Assembly: GCA_905208635.1 (NCBI GenBank)
Contig: CAJLPX010000025.1
Span: 1 to 28,722 of the forward strand
Direction: 5' to 3'
DNA: 28,722 nucleotides
DNA from: an uncultured Collinsella sp.
GTDB lineage: Bacteria; Actinomycetota; Coriobacteriia; Coriobacteriales; Coriobacteriaceae
Both the position numbers and the translations under genes were made by a program. Positions 1 through 7,235 of this stretch are shown here, one piece after another. Positions within the stretch are counted from its first letter, which is position 1; every line of letters begins with the position of its first letter. Below the pieces are notes generated by a model. That model did not search any database. It was not told the origin of the DNA and saw only the letters and a list, made by a program, of their open reading frames with translations.

Positions 1-340
1 GCTTTAAGCCGTCGCGCACGTCCGGCAGGGCGCGCGCCGTGATGACCGACATCGAGTACTCGATGAACGACTGCTTCATCTCGCGGCCGAACTCCGAAAT
101 CTGGAGCTGACCGCCGTTTATATCCTCGCCGGCCGAGGCGCCACGGTCGACTTCGCCAAAGCTCTCCTCGAGCTCGGCGTCGTCGTCCTCTTCCTCGTCA
201 TCATCGGCATCGGGGTTATAGGCATCCGGATCGCCGTCCTCGCCCTGCTCAGCACGGGCAAGCAGGCGTTTCAGATCATCGGGCATACCGGCATCGCCGG
301 CATCGCCCATACCCTCATTGTTGTTGATATCGTCTGCCAC
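1..340 (-). CDS. gyrA: DNA gyrase subunit A, N-terminal part (runs off window)
   Basis: Only the first 113 codons are present; the gene continues beyond base 1. Residues about 81-113 carry the conserved GyrA entry sequence (SFIEYSMSVITARALPDVRD), which leads into the breakage-reunion domain. GyrA pairs with GyrB to introduce negative supercoils and resolve replication torsion. The start is GTG at 340, chosen because a perfect AGGAGG (345-350 in complement) sits four bases upstream. gyrB stops only 11 bp before, so the two are probably co-transcribed. Compared with E. coli GyrA, the protein has about 70 extra N-terminal residues, very rich in Asp and Glu (an acidic run lies near residues 40-60), with no recognisable domain. 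The family assignment is secure; the role of the extension is unknown. Confidence 0.95.
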   Translation of the reverse strand, partial: MADDINNNEGMGDAGDAGMPDDLKRLLARAEQGEDGDPDAYNPDADDDEEEDDDAELEESFGEVDRGASAGEDINGGQLQISEFGREMKQSFIEYSMSVITARALPDVRDGLK

Positions 341-351
341 GTTACCTCCTC

Positions 352-2382
352 TTAAGCGTCAAGGAAACGCGCATCATGTGCGTGCTTCTCGATGTACTCG
401 CGGCGATAGCCGACCTCGGAACCCATCAGCTCGCGCACAGCGCGGTCCGCCACCACGGCGTCCTCGATCGACACGCGCTGCAGGATGCGGGTCTTAGGAT
501 CCATCGTCGTCGAGGCAAGCTGCTTGGGGTCCATCTCGCCCAGGCCCTTGTAGCGCTGGACGGTATAGCCCTTGCGCTTCTTGGTGATCTTGCCATCCTT
601 GGCCTTGCCGGCCTCGTCGTTGTCGTCGGGGTTCAGGCCCAGACTCTGGATGGTGTCGCGCAGGATCTCGTCTTCGGGCTGGCGGCCGTTGGGATACACG
701 TAGTGGATCTTGTTGCGCACCTTAATGCCAAAGATGGGCGGGCAGGCAACATAGACGTAGCCGGCATCGATCAGCGGACGCATGTACTTGTAGAAGAACG
801 TCAGCAGCAGGATGCGGATATGCGCACCGTCGACGTCTGCATCGGTCATGATGATGATCTTGTGGTAGCGCGCCTTGGTGATATCGAAGTCGCCGCCGTC
901 GCCGGCACTCGTCGTGACGCCGCAGCCGATCGCGGTAATCAGCGACTGGATGGTGTCACTCGAGAACGCGCGATGGTCACCAACGCGTTCGACGTTCAGA
1001 ATCTTGCCGCGCAGGGGCAGAATCGCCTGGATGTCTCGGCGACGGCCGTCCTTGGCCGAACCGCCTGCCGAGTCGCCCTCTACGATGAAGAGCTCGGTCA
1101 GCTCGGCATCGCGCACTGAGCAGTCAGCGAGCTTACCGGGCAGGGACGCCGTCTCGAGCAGGCTCTTGCGGCGGGTCGCCTCGCGCGCCTTGCGGGCGGC
1201 GTTGCGCGCCTTGCAGGCCTGTTGCGCCTTCTTGACGATCTCGCGGGCGGGCTTGGGATGCTCCTCCAAGTAATCGGCGAGGCCGTCGGTCACGATCTTG
1301 AGCGTGAGCGCGCGCATATAGGAGCTACCGAGCTTGGCCTTGGTCTGCCCCTCAAACTGCGGATCGGGCAGCTTGACCGAGATAACGGCCGAAAGGCCCT
1401 CGCGCACATCGTCGCCGGTCAGGTTGGCGTCTTTTTCCTTGAGCAGGTTCTGTTTGCGCGCGTAGTCGTTGATCACGCGGGTGAGCGCGGTGCGGAAGCC
1501 CTCAAGGTGCATGCCGCCCTCGGGAGTGTAGATGTCGTTGGCAAACGACATGACGTTCTCGCCGTAGCCGCTATTCCACTGCAGGGAAACCTCGACCTCG
1601 CCCATCTTGGCCACGGGAGCGTCCGGGTCCGATTTGCCCTCGATGTAGATGGGCTCCTTAAAGGCCTCGGGGACGTCCTTGCCCTCGTTGAGGAACTTGA
1701 CGAAGTCGATGATGCCGCCCTCGTAGCAAAACTCCTCCACGTGGGGAGTCGCCTCGCGCTCGTCGGTCAGCACGATTTTGAGGTTCTTATTGAGGAACGC
1801 CGTCTCCTGCAGACGGTTGTGCAGCGTATCGAAATCGTAGATGCAGGTCTCGAAGATCTCGTCGTCGGGCCAGAAGGTGACGGTGGTGCCCGTCGAATCC
1901 GAGGTGCCCACGACCTCCATCTTCTTGACGGTCTTGCCGCGCGAGAACTCCATCTCGTAGGTGTTGCCATCGCGACGAACCTGAACGACCACGCGCTTGG
2001 ACAGCGCGTTGACGACGGAGATGCCCACGCCGTGCAGGCCGCCCGAGACCTTATAGGCCGAGTTATCGAACTTACCGCCGGCGTGCAAGATCGTCATGAC
2101 GACCTCGAGCGTCGGGATCTTTTTAACAGGGTGCTCGTCGACGGGGATGCCGCGCCCGTTGTCGACGACCGTGATGGAGTTGTCGGCGTGGACCGTCACC
2201 TGGATCTCGGTGCAGAAACCGGCCATGGCCTCGTCGACGGAGTTGTCAACGATCTCCCACACCAGGTGATGCAGACCGCTGGCGCTCGTCGAGCCGATAT
2301 ACATGCCCGGGCGCTTACGAACGGCCTCGAGACCTTCGAGAATCTTAATCTCGCCGCCATCGTAATCGTTTTCGTTTGCCAC
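352..2382 (-). CDS. gyrB: DNA gyrase subunit B
   Basis: 676-residue ATPase subunit of DNA gyrase. The N-terminal GHKL ATPase domain shows the N-box (EIVDNSVDEAMAG, about residues 43-55), the GRGIPVDEH motif and the GGLHGVGISVVNALS ATP-lid motif. The TOPRIM domain shows EGDSAGG (about residue 433) and the DADVDGAHI metal-binding motif. QRYKGLGEMD lies near the C-terminus. Length is normal for the short Gram-positive type. I chose GTG at 2382 rather than the upstream in-frame TTG at 2400, because GAAGGAGG (2387-2394 in complement) lies four bases before the GTG and would otherwise fall inside the coding region. It is followed closely by gyrA and separated from dciA by a terminator, so it probably has its own promoter. 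Confidence 0.98.
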   Translation of the reverse strand: MANENDYDGGEIKILEGLEAVRKRPGMYIGSTSASGLHHLVWEIVDNSVDEAMAGFCTEIQVTVHADNSITVVDNGRGIPVDEHPVKKIPTLEVVMTILHAGGKFDNSAYKVSGGLHGVGISVVNALSKRVVVQVRRDGNTYEMEFSRGKTVKKMEVVGTSDSTGTTVTFWPDDEIFETCIYDFDTLHNRLQETAFLNKNLKIVLTDEREATPHVEEFCYEGGIIDFVKFLNEGKDVPEAFKEPIYIEGKSDPDAPVAKMGEVEVSLQWNSGYGENVMSFANDIYTPEGGMHLEGFRTALTRVINDYARKQNLLKEKDANLTGDDVREGLSAVISVKLPDPQFEGQTKAKLGSSYMRALTLKIVTDGLADYLEEHPKPAREIVKKAQQACKARNAARKAREATRRKSLLETASLPGKLADCSVRDAELTELFIVEGDSAGGSAKDGRRRDIQAILPLRGKILNVERVGDHRAFSSDTIQSLITAIGCGVTTSAGDGGDFDITKARYHKIIIMTDADVDGAHIRILLLTFFYKYMRPLIDAGYVYVACPPIFGIKVRNKIHYVYPNGRQPEDEILRDTIQSLGLNPDDNDEAGKAKDGKITKKRKGYTVQRYKGLGEMDPKQLASTTMDPKTRILQRVSIEDAVVADRAVRELMGSEVGYRREYIEKHAHDARFLDA

Positions 2383-2386
2383 ACGT

Positions 2387-2394
2387 CCTCCTTC
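2387..2394 (-). promoter_or_regulatory. Ribosome binding site that decides the gyrB start
   Basis: On the minus strand this reads GAAGGAGG, a near-perfect anti-16S match, four bases before GTG at 2382. It rules out the longer in-frame TTG start at 2400. Confidence 0.85.
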
Positions 2395-2431
2395 AGTCAA
2401 GAAAATGTGTACAGCCTTACTAGTTTATCGT

Positions 2432-2461
2432 AAAAAAATACCCTCGGGAACGAGGGTATTT
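2432..2461 (-). terminator. Rho-independent terminator of the dnaN-recF-dciA transcript
   Basis: On the minus strand an 11-bp perfect stem (AAATACCCTCG with its complement), a 4-base loop and a run of T follow the dciA stop by 26 bases. It separates the replication-initiation operon from gyrB-gyrA. Confidence 0.9.
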
Positions 2462-2487
2462 GGCTCTACAAGGCCACCAGATGCGAT

Positions 2488-3051
2488 TTAAGGCTCTTTT
2501 TTGCTTTGCACGCCCTTGGCCCACTCGGCGCTGGCTCTCATGGCATTCTCGAGGGCCTCGCGCAGTTTTTGGTCTTCGATGGGCGCCACCTGGCGCTCGA
2601 TCTCGGTGCGCTCGGCCTCACTTAGGTCGGCGTGCGGGGCCGGCGGGCGCTCGGTCGGCACCGGGCGCAGGCGTTTCTTGGCGGCGGGCGGCGTGTGACC
2701 GGGCGCGGTGGTTTTGAACGCCAGGCCGTCCACATGCGCGCCGGCGCGCTCCATGCGCGCGCGGATGATCTCGCGCAACAGCGTCATTTCCTGCGTCCAC
2801 GAGGGCGAGTCGAGATACACCAGCAGCTCATTGGACTCGGGCAGGTAGCGCAGTCCCGTCACATGCCGTCCCTCGCGCGTGCCCGAGCACACCGCGTTCC
2901 ATGCGCGATAGACCGTACGCGACTCCTCGGCGGCCTCCATCTGCGCACGGCGCTTAGGCGTTGCAGCCGCCAGGATGCGCTGGCGCTCTGCGTTCAAAAA
3001 TCCGCTGAAGGCGACTGTTTCGCTCTCTCGCTCGTAATTAGCACGTCTCAC
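2488..3051 (-). CDS. dciA: DUF721 / DciA-family protein
   Basis: 187-residue protein of the DUF721 family. DciA proteins act in loading or operating the replicative helicase DnaB in bacteria that lack DnaC/DnaI; that is family knowledge, and the role here is inferred from homology and position. The folded core spans roughly residues 30-115 (the segment including NELLVYLDSPSWTQEMTLLR is typical). The C-terminal third is charged and probably flexible. The start is GTG at 3051, inside the 3' end of recF (14-base overlap), with AAGGTGG nine bases upstream, so it is probably translationally coupled to recF. The position after recF matches the usual actinobacterial dnaA-dnaN-recF-DUF721-gyrB order. 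Downstream lies a clear terminator. Confidence 0.88.
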   Translation of the reverse strand: MRRANYERESETVAFSGFLNAERQRILAAATPKRRAQMEAAEESRTVYRAWNAVCSGTREGRHVTGLRYLPESNELLVYLDSPSWTQEMTLLREIIRARMERAGAHVDGLAFKTTAPGHTPPAAKKRLRPVPTERPPAPHADLSEAERTEIERQVAPIEDQKLREALENAMRASAEWAKGVQSKKEP

Positions 3052-4144
3052 CCATGCTCACCACCTTGGCTCGATCAAGCAGGTCATCGGTAAAGTACCC
3101 CAGGTTGGTCGTAGTTATGACCGTCTGGATATCATCGCCGATCAGCCGCAGGAAAGCGCCGCGACGCTCGCCGTCGAGCTCGCTCATCACGTCGTCCAGA
3201 AGCAGCAGTGGGGCGGTGCCCAGGACATCGCGAGCCACGGCAACCTCGGCCACCTTCCAGGACAGCACCAACGTTCGCTGCTGTCCTTGGCTGGCAAATG
3301 AACGGGCGGAGCGACCCGCCACGGTAAATTCAATCTCGTCGCGATGCGGTCCCACCAACGTCACGCCGCGGCGAATTTCCTCGTCGGCGCGCTCATCAAG
3401 GGCGGCCAGCATGCGCTCGTACGCCCAGCCCTTCAGCTCTTCGCGATCCTCGACCTGGGGTAAATCCCCCAGCGTGGACGCATAGGACACGTTGGCGGCT
3501 TCACCGGACGCTACTTGCCCGTAGGCAGCGCGCACATGGCCCGCCAGCCGGTCGAGCAGGGCCAACCGGTGCACGAGCAGGGCCGAGCCCGCGCGGGCAA
3601 TCGATTCGTTCCACGCGCCGAGCATCTCGCGGCAGCACCAGGTCTCCTTGAGCAGGGCGTTACGCTGGGTCACGCAGCGCCCATAGGTGTTCGCAAGATC
3701 GGCATAGCGTGCGCTCAGTTGCATGCCAAAGTCATCGAGGGCGGCGCGGCGCACACTGGCGCCCCGCTTAACCATGTCCAGATGGTCGGGGCAAAACAGC
3801 ACGCTCGGCAGAACCCCGCGCACACCGGCGGCAGAGCATCTCTTGCCGTTGCGGCTAAACGAGCGCTTACCGTCCTCCGCGCTCAGTCCCATATCAAGCA
3901 CGCGGCCGTCGCCCTCGAGTCTCAGCTCGACCTTGCACGAGCCCACGCCGTCATGGACGAGCTCAGCTGCGGTCGGATGCCTAAACGAGGCGCCGCTCGT
4001 CAGCAGCTGCAGCGCCTCTATGAGATTGGTCTTTCCCGCCGCGTTGGGTCCCGCAAGTATCGTCACGCCCTCGTCCAGGGCAAGGCGATAGCTATCGAAG
4101 CTGCGGTAGTGCGCAACGGAAAGATCGCGGGCGAATATGGTCAT
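3038..4144 (-). CDS. recF: DNA replication and repair protein RecF
   Basis: 368-residue SMC-like ATPase that helps load RecA at single-strand gaps. The Walker A motif GPNAAGKTN is at residues 32-40. The ABC-type signature region (FASQGQQRTLVLSWK) lies in the C-terminal third. Walker B with the D-loop (LLLLDDVMSELD) is at about 313-324. The conserved N-terminal pattern with YRSF (residues 13-16) is present. The start ATG at 4144 lies nine bases after the dnaN stop and has no strong Shine-Dalgarno, which suggests translational coupling to dnaN. The 3' end overlaps dciA. Length and motif set are normal for RecF. Confidence 0.97.
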   Translation of the reverse strand: MTIFARDLSVAHYRSFDSYRLALDEGVTILAGPNAAGKTNLIEALQLLTSGASFRHPTAAELVHDGVGSCKVELRLEGDGRVLDMGLSAEDGKRSFSRNGKRCSAAGVRGVLPSVLFCPDHLDMVKRGASVRRAALDDFGMQLSARYADLANTYGRCVTQRNALLKETWCCREMLGAWNESIARAGSALLVHRLALLDRLAGHVRAAYGQVASGEAANVSYASTLGDLPQVEDREELKGWAYERMLAALDERADEEIRRGVTLVGPHRDEIEFTVAGRSARSFASQGQQRTLVLSWKVAEVAVARDVLGTAPLLLLDDVMSELDGERRGAFLRLIGDDIQTVITTTNLGYFTDDLLDRAKVVSMGETC

Positions 4145-4153
4145 GGCGCAGCG

Positions 4154-5257
4154 CTAGATGCGGACCGGCATGACTAGGTACAGGTAGTTGATCTTGTCGT
4201 AGGACTTGAAGATGCCCGCCTGCGAGTAGCTCTTGAGCTCCAGCGTGATCTCCTTCTCCTTGGACAGGGCATTGAGGCAGCCGAAGATGTAGTGGTAGTT
4301 GAAGGCGATGGTACCCGACTCGCCCTCGGCCTCGACATCGATCGTCTCCTGCGCAAGGTCCTGGTCATTGGAAATGGAGGACAGGCCCATCTGCCCGTTC
4401 TCGACATCGATCTCGAACTTGACGGCGGGGTTGGCGCTCGCGATAACGGCCACGCGCTTGAGGGCGGCGTTAAAGGCGGCGACGTCGATCTTGACGCTCG
4501 TCACGCACGAATCGGGGATGAGCTGCTTGTAGTTGGGGTACACGCCCTCGATGCGGCGCGACACGTAGGTAGTGTTGCCGGCCTCGAAGACGACCTGGGT
4601 GTCGGTAGCCCCGATCATAATGGTCGCCTGGCTGGCCATGATGTTCAGCGCGTCGTTAAAGGCGTCGGCTGGAACGTTGAGCTCAAAGGAGCCCTCGAGG
4701 GTCGAGGTCTCGACCTGCGTATCGCACACGGCCAAGCGGAAGGAATCGGTCGCCACCAGGCGTACGGTGTTGTTCTCGACCTTCATGTGCACGCCGCCCA
4801 GGATGGGGCGGGCCTTGTCGGTCGAGGTGACGCGCCACACGCGGCCGACCATTTCGGACAAGACATCGGTCGGCAGCTCCACGGCGCTCTCGATGGCATA
4901 GGCCGGAAACTCGGGGAAGTCATTGGCATCGAGCGTGTTCAGGCGGAACGAGCTCTTCTCGCAACCAATCAGTACCTGGCGCTCGGACAGCTCAAAGGTG
5001 ACCGGGGCATCGGGGAGGGTCTTGGTGATATTGGAGAGCATCTTACAGGGGATAACCATCTCGCCCTCTTCTTCGACATGCGCCGCGATGCGATGACGGA
5101 TCGAGATGGTGTAGTTAGAGGTTTGGAATTCCAAGATGCCGTCTTGGGCCTTAACGAGCACGCCCGACAGGATGGGAAGGGTGGATGCCGAAGCGACACC
5201 CTTCATAACGACGCCGATGGCTTGTGTAAGCGAGCTCTGGCTGACGGTGAACTTCAT
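4154..5257 (-). CDS. dnaN: DNA polymerase III beta sliding clamp
   Basis: 367-residue processivity clamp, a ring-forming dimer of three-domain subunits that tethers the replicative polymerase. Recognisable family stretches include the N-terminal MKFTVSQSSLTQAIGVV, the central SRRIEGVYPNYKQLIP segment and the C-terminal YLYLVMPVRI, part of the peptide-binding pocket. ATG at 5257 is preceded by GAAAGG with nine-base spacing. The upstream dnaA-dnaN spacer contains the proposed unwinding region of the origin. Nothing is missing or unusual. Confidence 0.98.
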   Translation of the reverse strand: MKFTVSQSSLTQAIGVVMKGVASASTLPILSGVLVKAQDGILEFQTSNYTISIRHRIAAHVEEEGEMVIPCKMLSNITKTLPDAPVTFELSERQVLIGCEKSSFRLNTLDANDFPEFPAYAIESAVELPTDVLSEMVGRVWRVTSTDKARPILGGVHMKVENNTVRLVATDSFRLAVCDTQVETSTLEGSFELNVPADAFNDALNIMASQATIMIGATDTQVVFEAGNTTYVSRRIEGVYPNYKQLIPDSCVTSVKIDVAAFNAALKRVAVIASANPAVKFEIDVENGQMGLSSISNDQDLAQETIDVEAEGESGTIAFNYHYIFGCLNALSKEKEITLELKSYSQAGIFKSYDKINYLYLVMPVRI

Positions 5258-5495
5258 CTTTTAATACCTTTCTATAGATATAAATATCTTAATAATAGTA
5301 ATAGCACTGACGAAACTGTTGATTACTCTCAAAGACGCAGGTCAGACCCAAAAAGAGAATCGACAGCAACCTGTGTGCAACAGGGGTGGTTTTCCACGTT
5401 CAAAACCTGCGCAAAACTTTTCATCACCGCGGGTTGGGTTTTAGACACCTTATGCCCGTGGTTTCGACAAGTTTTCAACAGGTGTCTCTATTTCC
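5258..5495. other. Candidate oriC unwinding region in the dnaA-dnaN spacer
   Basis: Non-coding spacer with three ordered elements. DnaA-box-like 9-mers lie toward dnaA: TTTTCAACA 5472-5480, TTTTCCACG 5390-5398 and TGTTGATTA 5317-5325 (each 7 of 9 to TTATCCACA or its complement). A run of triplets follows at 5290-5304. A strongly AT-rich stretch at 5259-5304 next to dnaN includes the palindrome AGATATAAATATCT (5276-5289). This box-trio-AT-rich order matches the Bacillus subtilis basal unwinding system. Assignment as origin is an inference from motif and gene context. Confidence 0.75.
5290..5304 (+). promoter_or_regulatory. DnaA-trio-like repeat
   Basis: Read 3' to 5' on the plus strand the bases are GAT AAT GAT AAT AAT: five consecutive triplets matching the DnaA-trio consensus 3'-[G/A]A[T/A]-5'. 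The run points away from the DnaA boxes toward the AT-rich element and dnaN, the same polarity as in B. subtilis. Confidence 0.65.
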
Positions 5496-7220
5496 CTACG
5501 AGCGCAGTGTAATTTTATCGCGCAGCGACTTGAGGTCTTCGGTGACGGTGCGGTCTTCCTGGATCATCTTCTGGACCTTTTTGTAACTCGTGCTGACGGT
5601 CGAGTGGTTGCGATTGCCAAATTCGGCGCCCACCGCCGTGGTCGTCATCTCGCACATCTCGATGGCCAGATAGATGGCAATGTGGCGTGCTTTGGCGATA
5701 TTGGCGTTGCGACGCGGGCCGATGAGCTCCTCGTGCGTCACGCCGTACTGCTCTTCGATGACGGACTGAACCGTCTGGACGTTGATCTTTTTGGCCGATG
5801 TGTCGAAGTACTGGCTGGCGATGGCGTCGATATCGTCAAAGGTGAGCTCCCCGCCCTCGCGCTCGCGGTCGCCCGCCTCGCCGGCGCAGCGCTCGCAAAA
5901 GCTCTCGAGTTCGCGGATGTTGGTGCCCGACACCTCTGCCATGTGTTTAAAGTGCTCGTCGGTCAGGTGCCCGCCGTCGCCCCCATAGGCCGCCAGCAGC
6001 GAGTCGTCGCCTGCCTCGGGAGCGGCGACGATGGTGTTCTCGTAATAGCGCTGCAAGATCTTGTATTTCATCTCGTAGCTGGGCTCTGCGACCAGGCAGA
6101 GCATGCCGGCGTTGAAGCGGCTGGTCAGACGCTCGTCCATGCTCAGGTCCTTGGGGGCGCGGTCTGCCGCGATGACGACCTTCTTGTTGTTGCGGATGAA
6201 CTCGTCCATGAGCTGGAAGAAGTAGTCCACGCTCGCGCGTTTGCCGATGATGTTTTGGATGTCATCGATGATGAGCACGTCCACGCCGTGGTACGCCTGC
6301 ATGATGGGGGCGTTGCTCTTCTTTTGGCGGTCGAACTCGGTCATCAGGTCGTCCAGATATGCCTGGGAGTTGGCATACTTGACCTTGATCTCGGGCGACT
6401 TCTCGGCGAGCTCGTTTTTGATCGCAAGCAGCAGGTGCGTCTTGCCCAGGCCCGATTTGCCGTAGATGAACAGTGATGTGCACGTGCCGCGTTCGTCCGC
6501 GAGGGCGGCAAACTTGAGTGCCGAGCGATAGGCATGGCTGTTCTCGGGGCCGTAGACAAAGTTCTCAAAGGTAAATTTTGAGTTCGCGGCGAGCGGGGCT
6601 CCATCCGCATTCTGCTCGGCCGGTACGGTCGGTGCTGGCATGGGTGAAGCGGGGGTCGCAGCTTGCGTGGATTTAGTTGGCGCTCCGCCCTTCATCTGGT
6701 TCATCATGCGACGAAAATCATCGGCCGAGAGCGTGTTCTTGATTGCAATGCCCGAATCCGCGCCCGCCGCTGCGTCGTGAGCGATAGGCATGCGCGTGAC
6801 GGGTGCGTTCGTTGACGTCGCCGCCGCGGTCGGCAACGGTGCCATGGTTTCACGGGAAACATCGCCGTGCTGGTGCTCGATTGTCGGCACGTCGCCTGCG
6901 GAGGCCGGCACCGCCGGGGAAGCAGCGGGAGCCGTGGCGGGCGCCGTCGCGGCAGCAGATTCGGCCGTTGCGCCTTGCGGTGCCACGATGTCGAGCGCGA
7001 TCGGTGCAAAGGCGATTTCTTCCAGATAGGCCTCAATAGTCGGCTGATGCTTTTTGAGCTGCGCGATGGCAAAGCGCGAGGGGGCCTCGATCGTGAGCGT
7101 ATCTTCGGTCAGGCTTATGGCGCGCGATTGCCCCAGCATGTTGATGAGGCGTGCATCTTGGCCGTCGCGCTGGCAAAAGGCGATGGCATCCCCCAGGATG
7201 ATGCTTGCTTCCTCGTCCAC
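5496..7220 (-). CDS. dnaA: Chromosomal replication initiator protein DnaA
   Basis: 574-residue AAA+ initiator that binds DnaA boxes and melts the origin. Domain I covers about residues 1-80. Domain II is a long, low-complexity Ala/Pro/Thr-rich linker (about 82-210), longer than in E. coli or B. subtilis. Domain III has Walker A GKSGLGKT (254-261), Walker B DVLIIDD (314-320) and the ERLTSRF sensor region (363-369). Domain IV ends with the DNA-binding signature GNRNHSTVSTSYKKV (535-549). The start is GTG at 7220 with GGGAGA upstream. The preceding GHKL gene ends 15 bases before, so the two are probably in one transcript. The linker encodes VSRET (121-125) through a near-parS sequence. Confidence 0.98.
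   Translation of the reverse strand: MDEEASIILGDAIAFCQRDGQDARLINMLGQSRAISLTEDTLTIEAPSRFAIAQLKKHQPTIEAYLEEIAFAPIALDIVAPQGATAESAAATAPATAPAASPAVPASAGDVPTIEHQHGDVSRETMAPLPTAAATSTNAPVTRMPIAHDAAAGADSGIAIKNTLSADDFRRMMNQMKGGAPTKSTQAATPASPMPAPTVPAEQNADGAPLAANSKFTFENFVYGPENSHAYRSALKFAALADERGTCTSLFIYGKSGLGKTHLLLAIKNELAEKSPEIKVKYANSQAYLDDLMTEFDRQKKSNAPIMQAYHGVDVLIIDDIQNIIGKRASVDYFFQLMDEFIRNNKKVVIAADRAPKDLSMDERLTSRFNAGMLCLVAEPSYEMKYKILQRYYENTIVAAPEAGDDSLLAAYGGDGGHLTDEHFKHMAEVSGTNIRELESFCERCAGEAGDREREGGELTFDDIDAIASQYFDTSAKKINVQTVQSVIEEQYGVTHEELIGPRRNANIAKARHIAIYLAIEMCEMTTTAVGAEFGNRNHSTVSTSYKKVQKMIQEDRTVTEDLKSLRDKITLRS
6846..6861. promoter_or_regulatory. parS-like site inside dnaA
   Basis: On the minus strand this reads TGTTTCCCGTGAAACC, 14 of 16 to the parS consensus TGTTTCACGTGAAACA, with one mismatch in the 14-base core. 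It lies in the poorly conserved DnaA linker. Confidence 0.5.
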
Positions 7221-7235
7221 TGTCTCTCCCGTTCT

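Noticed and set aside
2400..2431. Possible gyrB promoter
   Set aside because: A promoter is expected here, but the best pair (TTTACG and TGTACA) has only 15-base spacing and a poor fit.
1222..2433. 403-codon plus-strand frame opposite gyrB
   Set aside because: It is a shadow of GC-rich gyrB codons on the other strand; it has no domain or ribosome-binding site and lies entirely over a conserved gene.
4292..5512. 406-codon plus-strand frame opposite dnaN and the oriC spacer
   Set aside because: Antisense shadow that also runs through the candidate origin; no protein family features.
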